Below, one piece after another: positions 25,736 to 39,100 of a DNA stretch of 64,000 nt. The position numbers and the translations under genes were made by a program. The stretch is taken from NCBI GenBank assembly GCA_958496175.1, contig OY292277.1:23578282-23642281 (forward strand), read 5' to 3'. The DNA is from Sisyra terminalis (taxonomy: Eukaryota; Arthropoda; Insecta; Neuroptera; Sisyridae). Positions within the stretch are counted from its first letter, which is position 1. Every line of letters starts with the position of its first letter. The notes beneath the pieces were generated by a model. The model had not been told where the DNA came from. It did not search any database and saw only the letters and a list, made by a program, of their open reading frames with translations.

Positions 25736-26770
25736 GTTTATTAATAACAAATATATTGTTGCAAAAACTATGCTGTTATTAAAATAACTATATGGAAATA
25801 TATACTTATGTTTTAATCTTATCAATTGTTATTTTTTATAAACGTTTTTTCTCAAAAAAAAATATATATATGATAGTATCATTCGATAATCATTGTGTTG
25901 TTATTATAATATCATTTCAAAAATTCGAGTTTCAGCCGATGGAAAGAGTATGTAAGTAAAATATATATTTTTTTTAAAATATAGAAATAAGTAGCTACAA
26001 AATAATGACAAATATATTTATTTTTTTCTAAAATGCTCATTAGGTATTTCTCAACTTTATTTTGCAAAACATGAATTTATATTCTTATATATTGTTGGTA
26101 ATATAGTGTAGTTTATAATTAGTCTACACAAAATTATGAAAATACAATACTCCCTACAATTTCCCAAATAAAGTATAACTTTTTTAAAATTTTATTTTAT
26201 AATTTGGTTTGTCTAATTGAGAATTATTTCAGCCCCATTGCAAGATGTACCTATAGCTTAATACAAACGTCCTTATTTAAGCTTTCCCTAATCCATGTGA
26301 ATTCCTAAAAATATATATTGATTTCCAACTAGATTTTCACAGTATTTTCCTATAAAAATGTATGGGATTACACGGTAATTTACAAATTTATTTTGCAAAA
26401 CTTTGAAATTTTACAAATATATGCAAGTTCATGGCGTTGATAAAAAAAATGAAGCCATAGCCTTTAGCGCATAATATCTTGTAATCTCGGTTGAGCGGAT
26501 GACAGAATTATCTTTCTTTTAATTTTAAAATAAAATAATGATTATTTGATTATCCGCTTACTAGAGATATTGCCTCTAGCCCTTGCTCTCTTTATTTTCC
26601 GTATAAATCTATGCTTTCCTATGTAATTTCCTACATAAATTCATCCTTTTCCATGTGGTTTCCTTTTTAAACCCACTTAATCTATCCTTTCGCAAGTGGG
26701 TTCCACATAATCTATAAGAATTTATGTAGATTTTTTTTTTTTTTTTGATAGAGTTGCTATTTTATGTGAT
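25736..26770. other. 3' flank of regucalcin A, nothing further recognised
   Basis: An ATTAAA near 25778 may serve as the polyadenylation signal of gene A. The remainder is AT-rich without a supported reading frame. A T-run lies near 26732-26747, just before the retroelement start. Confidence 0.4.
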
Positions 26771-29236
26771 ACTAGCTAAACCCGGCAGACGTTGTCCTGC
26801 TAGCCAATAGTTGTAAATAGATAAATTGAATTTAGGAAAAAAAAGCTTGAGAATTATTAGAATCACCTCCCTTATCAACCCGCAGCATCCCTCGTTCTAC
26901 CAATTATAACTCACCTTCAATATATACATTAATCACTTACGTTTTGAGAACCTCTACCTCTAAAAATCACTATACGATCATAACAATAAAGTATTGACAG
27001 TTAATGATTATTGTATTGACCGTTGCAAAAGCCGTTTTTTTGTAATCGCAGGTATGTTACTGACTCAAGAAAAGATAAAGCTATCATTAAAGCGGATTAC
27101 ATATCCTAACAAAATTTGAGCTAAATGGATACAAAACTTTTTGAGTTTTTGAAATCTACACAAACCATCATAACAATTCTATATAAGTAGATAAAACATA
27201 GATTATTCATTGTTTATTTAAATCAGAGATTGTCCGAGGTGACCAACCCGCAAGATGCATCAGACTTTTATAAAATGTATACATTTTATAATGACCATAG
27301 TGGTGAAAATCAATATATTATAAATGTTTACAGTGTATCTAAATTTAGTATGGAGAATTTGAGATATAACTTTAATGGTGGCCCGCGGAGTTATGATGCA
27401 TTTCCGAAGTGACCGGTAATACAATTTGGTTTGGCCACCCCTGACTTAAAATAAGCTGATTTTTTGATATCTTAAAAAAATATAGATATTTAATTAAAGG
27501 GTCCAATTTATATCCAACTGATGGATGTCCATTTAATAATTTTAATCGGGCTTCTTCTAAATGCAACTTTTATTGTTTGTAACTTTTAAGATGTTTTGTA
27601 AGATGTACTTGAAAACAAATTATTATCAAAATCAATTAACCTGTTATTTAATCATACGAAAGAATGCAGGTAGGCAGAAATTTACGTTCGAATTATCGAG
27701 CTTTGATCCATAATGATCAATATTGTGACCGACACCGACTTAATTCCAAGCTGATATGAAATTGCAAACGATTCTCTACCTGCTATCAACGGGTGGTATA
27801 AAATAGCATAGTAAAAGCTTGAAGGGCAAAATGTGTGAAAAAGGTAAGCTCAATGGTGTTACTAATGGATTTAGTAACAGATGTTAATGTAATTATAATT
27901 GACAACAAATAATAAATACCTCAAACTGGTTCCAAATTCCTTAAACGATATATTTAAAGCTGCCATTGCAATTTTGACCTCATATGCATAAGAAAAATCC
28001 TTAAATTCTCACCTATATATGAGTTTAAAGACATACATAGATATTTCTGAACATATTTTTGTATTTGTCTATTTGTGTCTTTCAAAATTGTATTGTTTTT
28101 TTGGCCAATTCGATCCAAAAGATCGCTATTAATCAGAGACTGGAAGCTTACTGGAAATATTCCTGTTTTCTTTAGTACTTCCTTAAACATATTTGTTTTA
28201 TGGGCGAAACGATATCATTTGTAAACTACTATTTAGTTTCTGAATATTGGCCAAGGAGTTTTTACAATCATTTCCTATCCCATAAACTAATGAGCGTAAT
28301 GGATCTAGTGATGGGACTAATTGGGACAATTTTACTTTTCCACCAGTACAACATAACCCAGTAGATTCACCGCTGTATATTAACGCCTGACAATATTAGC
28401 AAATGATTGTAATTTCCCCAATTGTTCCTTATTACAATAAATATTAAGCAAAATATGTAAATAACACATAAATTAAATAAATAAAAATACCAAATTCAAA
28501 CGTTGCTAAGCGTTTTTCAAAATAAATCACAGACATCAATGATTACAAATAGTATATAGGCAAGTAAGCGTAAAAATTTGCAGAAGATGTCGAGGGACAT
28601 TTTAATCTTCTAGAGGTATTTAATATACTTTATATCCGATTCCCATGCCTACGGAATATACATAGAAAATTTCATGAAAATTGATCCAGCCGTTCTTGAG
28701 TTATAAATAGTGTAACTAACACTACTTTCTTTTATGTATATAGATTTTGTTTTAATTAAAGCAATTAATTATCGAGTTTAGTTTCGTTTTTATTGTACTT
28801 ATTTCAAAATTTAATAACGACTGACAAAATTGTATTTCAAAACCGGCTGATAGCGAGTAGCACACGAATGTTTTTATTTTATTTGTCATGAATGTAAACA
28901 TCTAAAAATTATTTAATTAATTAATTTTCTAAGCCTGGTGGTTTTCTAATCTTGTCTTTAATGTATATTACTTGTACAAACTCAATGTTTCACATCTACC
29001 AGGCGTCCCGGGACGGTTCATATTTTTTGTTATACCATTTTTAACAAATGAACGGCTGACTTATATTGTTATACCACGTTTTATTTCACGTCTCACGGGA
29101 ACGGGATAAAAAGTATTCTATGTCCTTCTCCTAGTTCTTAGCTATCTCCCTACCAATTTTCAGTCAAATCGGTTCAGCCGTTCTTGAGTTATAAATAGTG
29201 TAACTAACACGACTTTCTTTTATATATATATAGATT
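26771..29236 (+). mobile_element. Non-coding retroelement remnants: one head and two similar tails
   Basis: A head-like 'actagctaaacccggcagac' followed by 'gttgtcctgc' at 26771 is the kind of 5' end common in insect RTE/SINE-like repeats. Two tails, at about 28640-28746 and 29113-29236, share 'cagccgttcttgagttataa', 'atagtgtaactaacac' and 'actttcttttat', and both end in a ta-repeat then 'agatt'. No reverse transcriptase frame is left. Whether head and tails belong to one nested element is inference, and the class is uncertain. Confidence 0.5.
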
Positions 29237-30002
29237 ATACCAATAACAAAGTAGTGTACATCTACTTTACATGTCTAATTTGATGTTTCTACAGTTTATC
29301 AACTACGAATTGTTGTAAATATATCTTGATATAATCATTTAGTAAATCTATAAAACATTTAAATCAGGAAAAGGGAAAGGATCATTGTTTATAACTTCAG
29401 AGATATATTTTTTAATATGATTGTTTTTCAATTTTAAAAGTGAAATGGATTTTTTGAAGAAAGGCTGGGCTTTTCTTCTTCCTAATTGAAGGAACCAGAA
29501 ATGCAAACATATTATACATTTATGTTAAGTTATTTTTTGGCTAAGTTAATTTGCATATTCAAAATATTTTTTTTATGCTTTGAATTTAATATTTTTGAAA
29601 AATTTATTCTAACAAATATCAGTTAACTGATGTAGAATACCCAATTATCAATAATCTTTATTATTTGTGTCTTATTCTTTGTTGCAAGAATATATTAAAT
29701 AAATTCAAGCCCGATGATAAAAGAAGAAATTACCAATGATTATGCAAGCTTTTTAGTTCAAAAGTAAAAAAAATAATAATTGATTTGATGAATAATTAAT
29801 AATATCTTAATTCAAGTATTTAGAGGTAAATATAAAATCGATGTATTTAAATAATTTAAATTTCATTATCACATATGTATTTTATTTGATAAATGACCTT
29901 AGCAGTTTTCATCATTTCATCTGTCGCCTATTTGATTATTTTTACAATTGCACATATTTCAGTATTACTTTTCCAATCAAAGCAATACTTCTCAACATTA
30001 AC
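29237..30002 (+). other. Upstream region of regucalcin B, possible leader intron
   Basis: The frame of gene B stays open upstream of its ATG to about 29841, but that extension is low-complexity. A donor-like agag|gtaaat near 29826 and an acceptor-like atatttcag near 29961 could frame a 5' UTR intron. No TATA box is assigned. Confidence 0.35.
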
Positions 30003-33000
30003 ATGACTCTCCTGTATAAAATAAAGGCTACAACAAAACGGTTCACTGTAGGAGAAGGACCCCATTGGGATGCGGAAACTCAAAGTTTATATTTTGTAGA
30101 CGTTTTAAATGAAAATTTTCATAAAATTCGCGAAAATGATAACACAGTCCACACATGTAAATTTAAAGGATCTCCAATTTCCTTTATTATTCCTGTAAAG
30201 GATAAACGAAATCACTTTGTGGTTGGACATGGCCGAAACATTGTTCAAGTTGAATGGAATGGTGAAAATTCAGAAGCACCAATTTCTACCGTTAACCTAT
30301 GTGAATTAAGTGGTTCAATATCAGAGCGATTTAACGATGGAAAATGTGATTCATTCGGACGACTTTTTACTGGTAAGTGTTTTTGAAAATTTATAATTTT
30401 TTGATTATTAAGTTCATGAAATTTTTATAGGAACTATGGACGAAAAAAAAATTGGTGACGTGGAAAAAAATAAAGGATCACTTTTTAGCTTTGATTCAAA
30501 CACAAAAGAGTTAAAGTGTTTAGTGACAAATATAAGTGTTAGTAATGGTTTGGATTGGGATACTATGAAGAAACGTTTTTATTATATTGATTCTTATGCG
30601 TATGGCGTTTATCAATTTGATTATGATTCTAGTAGCGGAATGATTTGTAAGGAAACATGATAAAATAATTTTGTGGTGGTTTAAAACAATTTAATAACTT
30701 TTGTAGCAAACCAAAAGATTATATTTGATTTTAAAGAGCATGGAATTCCTGGTCTTCCAGATGGAATGTGCATTGATGCAGAGAATAAACTTTGGGTAGC
30801 CTGCTTTAATGGATCTCGGGTTATTCGCATTGATCCTAATAAAAATAAACTTTTACAAACAATTCTGTTACCAGCTAAGCAGGTAAATTTTAATATCAAT
30901 CTTTAACATTTAAGTTATCATTTGTTCTCAAAAAGATGCAACATAATACAATTTTTATTTTTATTATTATTAACCGTCGTTTTATAACTTCCAAGATCTT
31001 TAGTGATTCTAGAGTTAATAAAAATCCATAAATCGAGAGTATTCAAAATTTACTCGATACAAAATTCGAATTCAACACTTAACAGTTTTGGAGCTATCAT
31101 CTTAACCACTCGGCCACTTGTAAGCTTGCAATATAATTGCGTGTACCTAAATGTTGTGAAAATAATTGGGGATGTTAATTACATTATCCAGTATAGCACA
31201 TTTTATAATGTAATTTGGGGCTTAATTAATTCATTTGTGATCAATGAACGGTTTTTATCAATATTAAATAGTTGAACGATTGTTTTGAACAATTTTTCGC
31301 TATTTTACGTTTACAGCCACAAAGTCAACAAAACAGTGCTTTGGAGTTAAAAATCACGCAAAATTATAAGTAAAACAAAAAGTTTTTGATTATATGAGAT
31401 TAAAAAAAGTCAATTTAAATAGAGTAAAAATAAAAGAAATACAAATAAGCTATCGTGTATATGATACACTGGTAGTGTATACATTAACGTGAATGTGTAC
31501 TTAATGTATATCTTAATAATATAACATATATTTTTTTTTCTTAACATTTTTACTTAGAATACATAGGTTTGTCTGTTTGTATATATAGTAAGGGCCATTC
31601 ATGAAAATTAATCGCATTTGTCAATTATTTTATCTTCTTATCAAAGCAATAGCGGGTGATAAGCGTGAGTGGTGCAAGCGGTGCTTCGGCACCAAACATC
31701 GAACGAACATAAGACAAGGACATATTCCCATTTGCCTCGTATCAGTAGTTGAAGGTAAATTTAAAATAATAATAGATTTTTGAGTTCTATGAAATTTGAC
31801 CCTCCCCCTCAAAAAAAAAAAAACACCCGCAGGCCAAATATCCTTCAAAAAATATACCTAAGACAAAAAAATACTGATAAAATACCGACAACGGAATATT
31901 TACCAAGGTTATGGTTTTTTCGGAAGACTGATTTTTACAAATCTCGACGAAGTAAAGCGAAAAGAAAGAATAATTCGTTTATATCAATACTTAAAAAATT
32001 GAAAAAAAAATTTTTTTGTCACTTTTTTAGTCGGATTTCTCTAAATTTTCAAAAAAAAAATTGTAATCGTTAACAATCTTCACCTATTTATTTGTGCTTA
32101 AAATCTATGCACAAGGGGCGAAACCTATTAAAAATCCCTTTTAGCAACATCAATATCTAACAATGTTGCATTTTCAATTTTTTTATTTATTTAAATCGCG
32201 AATAAATCGGGCTATAATTAAATAAGCAAATATTTCAAATATTTTCAAATACTTTTATTTGGGATCAAAGGCTTCCACCAGGGCTTCGACTTTGGACCCT
32301 TCGAATATAATTTATGTGATAATATTTTTTAAAATAAAAAAAGTTAAGGAAAGAGGAAGGAAAAATAATGAATAGTGAAGGGAAGGATTATAATTTGGGT
32401 GCTTTTTTAATTATGAAAAAAACAGGGTATAAAAAATATAGTGACCAAAAATAATCGAAGGATCAATTGTCGAGGGTATTTTGCCTTGGTAATATTTGGT
32501 AATTGGTTAGGGGATATTTTGTAGGAATTTTTTGGGGGATGGTTTGTTTGGGAATATTTGCGATGATACTTTGTTGAGGGATCAAAACACCTGATACCAA
32601 TTTTTGTTATTAAATTTTGATATTTAAATCATCATACTTACATCTGTTTGTAGTAGGTATTTTATTTTTAGATTTAACTAATTTGGGGGGGGGATTGATA
32701 TATAATCACAATTACCCTATTTAGAAAAGAATTTGATAATGTCTATAAGTTAGTAGAGGTGCTCTAAAAACACTAAAATTTTCATTGAATATATACATAT
32801 CTTCTGAAATACGACTGGGTGCATACTTCGTTTTATTTTTTTTAAGAAAGCTTTAAGACTCGATATTTTCCAGTCACCTAATCTTCTTCTAGTTTGTAGT
32901 TTTGGTGCCCCAATATTTCTATGATGTACCTGCCTCTATAATGAACAAATTTTCAAGCGTTTATGTTAGTATAAATTGTGGTATGTTTGAAAAACAAATT

Positions 33001-35031
33001 ATTGAGACGAAAAATAAATTTCGATAATTCTAAACTGCAGTTTTAATATTGTGTATCTTTGTATGTTTTGAAGTATTAAATAAAAATTCGGGTGGAATGG
33101 ACGAATTTCACTAAGAAAAACGGAATTGTATTGATCTAAAAGAAGGTTTTCATCTAACTTTCATCGGCACTATTGTAGTCCTCATTTTCTACGTTTAAAT
33201 TATACAGTGAAACCACAGACTGGGATAGTTAAAGCCCAATATTTTTTTTATATTCAAATCGGTTATTTTAGACAAAACAATAACAGAAAAATTAAGTTTT
33301 AAATTATCGAAGCTATTTACTTTGTGATACTGAAATTAATTAATAAAGGCAGTCGCAAAATTTATGAATTAATAGCGATACGATAATTATTTAATACTTC
33401 AGATGACTTTGAAGAATAAAAAAATGAGATAAATAATAGAAAAGTGATAATTAAAAATAAAATAGATTAGAAAAGAACAAAATAAAATCGTATTTCATTT
33501 TATTTATTTATATTTTTTCATGGATACTTAAATTTGTATTATTTACTTGGAAGGCATTAGAAGAGTTGATTGAGTAATAGTATTCTTGGAAAATATTTTA
33601 AGCTGGTTAATAAATCATTTATTATTATTGGCTAATTGTAATACTAAGTAATAAAAGTATTATGAAGCAGAATGGATGAAATTGAATAAATAATCCTAAC
33701 AGCATATATATGGAACATGAGTTCCGTACTTACATCAGAAACATACATCAGGCACGAATAAAAAATTTTTTTAAGGATGAGGGGAGGGTATATTTTTGGG
33801 TTAATTTTTCCTTTTGTCAGAAAATTTATTTCAAGCCAATATTTTGATAAAGTTTTAGTAGATTATTCATGTAATATACGCGTTTGAGTAATGTGTCTAA
33901 TTAACATTCATTTTTACGATTTCAACATTTAGAAATTGGTAAAAATTCCTTTATTGATTGATTAATTTGCTGTCCATTTTTACTCCATTTGATCAAATAT
34001 TTAAAATGAAAAGATAGCTGGCAAGAGGGGTGTACTCTTGACAAATACATCTATGTTTTTAGTCAATCGATGTAAAGCTATCGATACATCGTCTACAAAC
34101 ATCGACTTTTTGAATATCGAGTGTTTCCGTAATAATTTGATTATCAAACTTTCTACATAAAGAACAGAAAATATATATATAAAGCCTTAATCTGCGTAGA
34201 AAAACTTAATTTTAAAATTTTAACCAGTCAAGCCCAAAGCGGTTTAAGCACAGAAACAAAAGTTTACTTAACGATTTTCCTATCATTCGATTTCTTTGCT
34301 GGTTACCTAATTGAGCACCCTTTGAAATGAACGTTCGAATGGAACAAAAATCCACCCAAAAAGCAAAGAAAACTGAACTTTTAGGTCACTATATTACAGG
34401 ATTCTCGTTGAGTCGTCCTATTGGATTATGAAAACTTAAAGATAGTTCATATCTAACGGCATTTATTAAAATGTAAAATAATTCAGAATACTAAAACTTT
34501 AATTCATTACTAGCCAGAGAGTTTTTTTCATTAAATCGATCTATTTTTTTTAAATCGATGCATCGAATAGAAAGGCTCGTTGTCAAAACATCGCATCAAT
34601 TCGATGTATCGTATGGTTCCCTATTAAAAAGACATTTAGAGGCATTTTACAATCATTACATTTCAAATGTCTTTAATAACTTTAAACAACTTCTAATGGA
34701 TTTTTTGAACATTTAATATACCTTTAATTGCCTTTTTTGGACACGGTTAACAACGAATAGATGTGTTCGATGCATTTATAACATTTATACATCTATTCTC
34801 TTCTTCCCTTATATTTACAAACATAACACATTTAATGTAAGGGTAATGGTTAATAATTGAAAATTTTAATTTTAGATAACTTCGGTAGCTTTTGGAGGCT
34901 CCAACTTAGACGTCCTATATGTAACATCAGCTGCTATTGCTGAAGAATCTTCCAATCCAGAGGCAGGAAAGATATATGTTATATCGAATTTGAACGTTCA
35001 AGGAACAATTGCAAATAAATTTAAATTATGA
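30003..35031 (+). CDS. RGN: Regucalcin-like protein B (SMP-30/gluconolactonase family)
   Basis: Exons are 30003-30372, 30431-30646, 30707-30882 and 34876-35031, giving 305 aa with all phases agreeing. The protein starts MTLLYKIKATTKRFTVGEGPHWD with no signal peptide, so it is predicted cytosolic. Conserved ligands are Glu in VGEGPHWD, Asn in ISVSNGLDWD and Asp in GLPDGMCIDAENK; the Arg-x-Asn pair is in RFNDGKCDSFGR. Introns 1 and 2 are 58 and 60 bp, but intron 3 is 4.0 kb because repeats have entered it. The last exon encodes a short C terminus ending NKFKL. It diverges more from A, C and D than they do from one another in the first exon. The in-frame ATG at 29841 is rejected because the extra residues are low-complexity and unlike the family. 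Confidence 0.87.
31005..31127 (-). mobile_element. tRNA-Ser-like SINE, copy 4
   Basis: The reverse complement has the A box tggccgagtggttaagat, then 'ggagc..aaaactgttaagtgttgaattcgaat' with a B-box remnant, then the body 'gtatcgagtaaattttgaat' and a 'ttatggatttttatta' tail. It lies in intron 3 of regucalcin B. Confidence 0.72.
31918..32215. repeat. Single-armed relative of the 23014 foldback element
   Basis: The order 'acaaatctcgacgaa', 'tcggatttctctaaattttc', 'gtaatcgttaacaatc', 'tttgtgctt' and 'caaggggcgaa' follows the left arm of 23014-23682. Then comes 'aacaatgttgcattttcaat' with 'aatcgcgaataa', the shared MITE core. No right arm is visible. Confidence 0.55.
32216..34623. other. Remainder of regucalcin B intron 3
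   Basis: Long AT-rich sequence without a supported reading frame. Clusters of 'atcgat' motifs at 34060-34120 and 34530-34615 run in roughly opposite orientation and may be the ends of a worn DNA transposon; I could not show matching termini. Confidence 0.4.
34624..34745. repeat. Second copy of the repeat at 21105-21235
   Basis: 'gtctttaataactttaaaca' and 'catttagaggcattttacaa' match the first copy with scattered substitutions. It lies about 130 bases before the last exon of regucalcin B. Class unknown. Confidence 0.45.
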
Positions 35032-35859
35032 ATAAAAATGTATAAATAATATGGTAATTTTTATGTTTGGAAATTTACAGTTCGATAACATATATATTAT
35101 TTATACAGAAAATTGATAGGAGAATATTTATTTCAATTGCATAAGATCAATAAAGTTGTTATGATTATTTAATAATAAAAAATTATCCACTTCAACAGAA
35201 ATATACAATTGATAATACTTATACTATCAGTGGTATTTTTAAATAGCTCTATGACTATGATGTAACTATGATAACTGTATGTACCTACTTATATTGTCCT
35301 TTTACAATTATTTTACGTATAAGCAAGTTTAGAAACTAAATTTTTATTAAGTCAAAAAATTAAATCTATATTAAAATTGTACAATTTTTAAAAATTTAAA
35401 ATTCGATAAAAAACGATAACTACCAAGAATTAACGAGATAAGATAGTTTTATAACAAAAAAAAATTATTTTCGATTATACCAAATCGTGTTAGGTTTAAA
35501 AAATAATTTAATATCCTTTATTGCTTTGTTTTCTCATAAAATATAATACATAGATATCATAAAATACAAAAATCTCCATTGAAAATTCATATCTTTGTAC
35601 AATAAAATTTTCTGTTCCTTTATCAGACGCAAGTGTGAAACTTATCTCCTAATAATTGCTTCTATTCTTTGGAATCCTCCCATAACATAAATGTTTAATT
35701 GATATTCTGAAACATGAAGAACATAAAAGTGGCGCGACACAAAGGTCAACCTTTGAAGATTAGAAAATCCACAAAGGCCTTTATTCATCACATTTCCTAT
35801 AAATTCGGTGGACACAATTAAAAATCGTAGTATCAATTTTTGATTGATCCGATCCACCA

Positions 35860-36177
35860 CTCAATTGTGATCTTTAAATAGTATTTCCATTTCGATTAGT
35901 TAAGCTATCTGAAAAGGTAAGTGATATCAATTTAAAATATTAAATATTAACACCTCTATTATTAATTTTGCAATCATCAACAATGATTATTAATCGATTT
36001 TGCTCTTCTAAGCAATTAGTTTCATTAGTGCTTAACAACTCTTGTCTTTTAGTAAAAAGAAATTTTATTAATTACAGTAAATTGGGCTTTAAAGCTTCCG
36101 AATTTAATATTCATTTTTCATCAGTAAAAAATCCTTATTTTACTATTATATTTCTTTATTTACTTTTTTGTTTCTAG
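35860..36177 (+). promoter_or_regulatory. Leader exon and 261 bp 5' UTR intron of regucalcin C
   Basis: A strong donor gaaaag|gtaagtg ends a leader exon at 35916. An acceptor with a long pyrimidine tract, tttttgtttctag, ends at 36177, immediately before the ATG. Retaining this intron would place an unrelated upstream frame (about 35968-36177) that stops at the ATG, so splicing is the better reading. The transcription start is not resolved. Confidence 0.6.
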
Positions 36178-39100
36178 ATGTCGTCAGTTCAAATTAATCC
36201 TATTTCTAAGCAATTGAAATTAGGCGAAGGTCCGCATTGGGATGCCGAACGCCAGGTTCTCTTTTATGTGGATATTTTTGGTCAAACATTTTATAAGCAC
36301 AACCCAATAACTGGAGAAATTACAAGTTGTAAAGTCGAAGGAGCTCCTTTGGGTTTGGTTGTTCCAGTGCACGGGACCAAAAACCAATATTTGATTGCCC
36401 ACGGCAGGAAATTGGTTAAGGTAACTTGGGATGGAAAAAGTGCAGTGCCATCAGCTACTGAAACGCTTGATGAAGTCGATACCATTGGTGATTTGGCGAA
36501 AAATCGCATCAACGATGGAAAATGCGATCCACACGGTCGCTTATATTTTGGTAATAAAATATTTTTTAATAAAAATCATTACAAATATTTTAATATTTCT
36601 TTTTCCAATAAAGGAACCATGGGTCCGGAACCAAAAATTGGCGAAATTGTTAAAGAAAAAGGATCTCTTTTCCGTTTCACTAATGAAAATGTTCAAAAAC
36701 TTGCGGACAAGGTATCTATTTCCAATGGTTTGGCTTGGGATTTGAAAAAAAATCTCATGTATTATATTGATACCTGCACTAATCACATCGATAAATTTAA
36801 CTACAACCCAAAAACAGGAGAAATCGGTATGTTTTTTTCATAAATTTTAATTTTTGTAGTGAAATCTCAAAAAATTATATTTACCCTAACATAAATAAGT
36901 ACTATAGTTCGATATTTTTATGAGCATATAGTTTAATCGTGGAAGTGAAACTTTTGAGTGAACTCACTAATGAATACGTAAAAGCAGATTATCCTATAAA
37001 CTGATATATGACTCCTTTATTTTGAAAGTAACGTAAGTCCATTTCAACGACGGTCTATATGGTGATTCTTCTTCTTGTAACTAGAACAAAGTATGTTAAT
37101 TATTTAACTGCTAAGTTTTGACAAATTACTGATTTCATTTTAGTTGTTAACAAAAACGCCAATTATTCCCTCCTCCTTAGTATTTTATGTTCCTATGGTT
37201 AAAAATGATAACACTATAGGGATTGTTCTTTAAATAGACTTAACTCACTTTCAAAATAAACAGTTCATATAAGGTCCCAAATATGATTTCAACTAAAAAA
37301 TTTATCATCCTGGGGCGCCGACTCCCCCATCCTCAATATTGACTTTTCCAAAAAAAAAAAAAACATTTTTCAATATTACTTTTGAGCCTTGTTAAAAATC
37401 AACAAAATAGTTATCATTAAAATAAATTTTTTGGAAATTTCCTATAAGAAAAGTTCCTTGATAATTTCCTATATGTACCATATTAAACGAAAAATTTACG
37501 GTTGAAAACATAGGAGTATTTACATTTTCAAAAGTTTTGTTACGTTATTGTTAATATTTCCAATAATTATTGGCATTTAAGGAAAAAATAGGAGCTAATT
37601 ATTTTTTTTTATTTACCAAATATATTTTCTTATCTGGCAAAAGTTCCAAAACTTACTAGATTGCAATATTTTTTTAAGAATCCAATTTATTTCTACATCA
37701 ACTACTTATATCGACAGCCAAGAAGTAATGATTATTTGGATTATCCTTTCAATTATAGATTACTTAGCAGTCGAATTAAGTAGATATGTACAAATATTTT
37801 TGTGCCACATAAAATACAATATAATTTATTCCAAATTAGTAAAAATATTTTCGATTTGATGTATTAAAATTTTACTTTTTCTAGGTAATCGCCAACCTGT
37901 GTTCGATTTTATTAGTAATAAGATTGATGGTCTCCCCGATGGAATGTGCATTGATGACGATGGAAACCTTTGGGTTGCATGTTTTAACGGAGGACAAGTC
38001 ATTCAAATTGATCCAGATACCGGAAAGTTATTGCGTAAGATTGGATTCCCAGCTAAAATGGTAATTATATAACATTATTAAATTACAATCTTCATTCATT
38101 CAACACAATAGAATGCATAGCGGTAAAAAGTAAAAAACCTAATTTAATTTTCGTAAGCAAGTTGAGGTTAAAGGAAGGACAAAATCGCACTTTTATAATC
38201 TCGGGAACAATTAGAGGTAGCAATGTTTCCGTAATAAAACAGCAAACTATTTCATTTACCTCATTTTACCTACGTGTGTTTTCGCCACCCGGGGCAGATC
38301 GAAAATTTGCTACCCTATACTTTTTTCGTTAGTCAAAAAAATTGGCTAAAATTCAAATACCTTTAAGTTGTTTAATTGTTTAAAAATGTGCTTTTCGTAT
38401 TTTTCTCTAGGTAAAATGTTTTTTGGAATTATCAATGTCATTATGCCACCCCATTTTCATGTGTTGCCCAGGGCCATGGCCCTCCTACGCCTATCTAGCT
38501 AAATTATTGGCATACATGCATTTTAGCGACACATTAAATATTTTAAACGCAACAATTAAAACAATAAATAAACCAACAATTAAAGAGTCAAAATGTCTTG
38601 GTACAAAATTGAGAACACTATAAAGTTTATAAAAAAATTTATTAATACTGATAGTTTTTTATTTTTACTTGAAATTTCTTGGATCATCGAATTTTTCTAG
38701 CTGACTAGTCCTGAAACTATGATGTGACTATTCTAATAATATTATATTTTTTTAAATTGAATTTTTTATATAATTGCCAAAATAGATCTGCATTCATTTA
38801 CATCAGTGTTTCTTAACCGGTGTTGCTCGGAAGGTATTTTTGGAGTTGCGGAGTAGCCCAATATAAATTCTTATTTTTTTTAGTAAACAATAAAGTTCTC
38901 AAAAAATGTATTTTCTAAGCTAAAAAGCTTTTCTAAGCTTTTACACCATTATCCTTCATTTTCCATAATTTTATTTTGAGACAACTCAAGTAATTGCTAT
39001 AATTGAAATTCGGGATTGTCTTGGGAAATTTGGGATATACAGTGAATTAAAATAAATAGTTTAAGATTGCTGACTTTCCATACAGATTTCCATTTGATTT

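Noticed and set aside
29841..30002. N-terminal extension of regucalcin B
   Set aside because: The extra 54 residues are low-complexity and not seen in the paralogues; the ATG at 30003 gives the family start.
35968..36177. Open frame just upstream of regucalcin C, looking a little like a mitochondrial presequence
   Set aside because: It ends in a stop directly before the ATG and lies between a strong donor and acceptor, so it is a 5' UTR intron.
36551..36613. In-frame insert in regucalcin C
   Set aside because: It has a donor and acceptor at the position and phase of intron 1 in the other copies, and the encoded residues have no counterpart.
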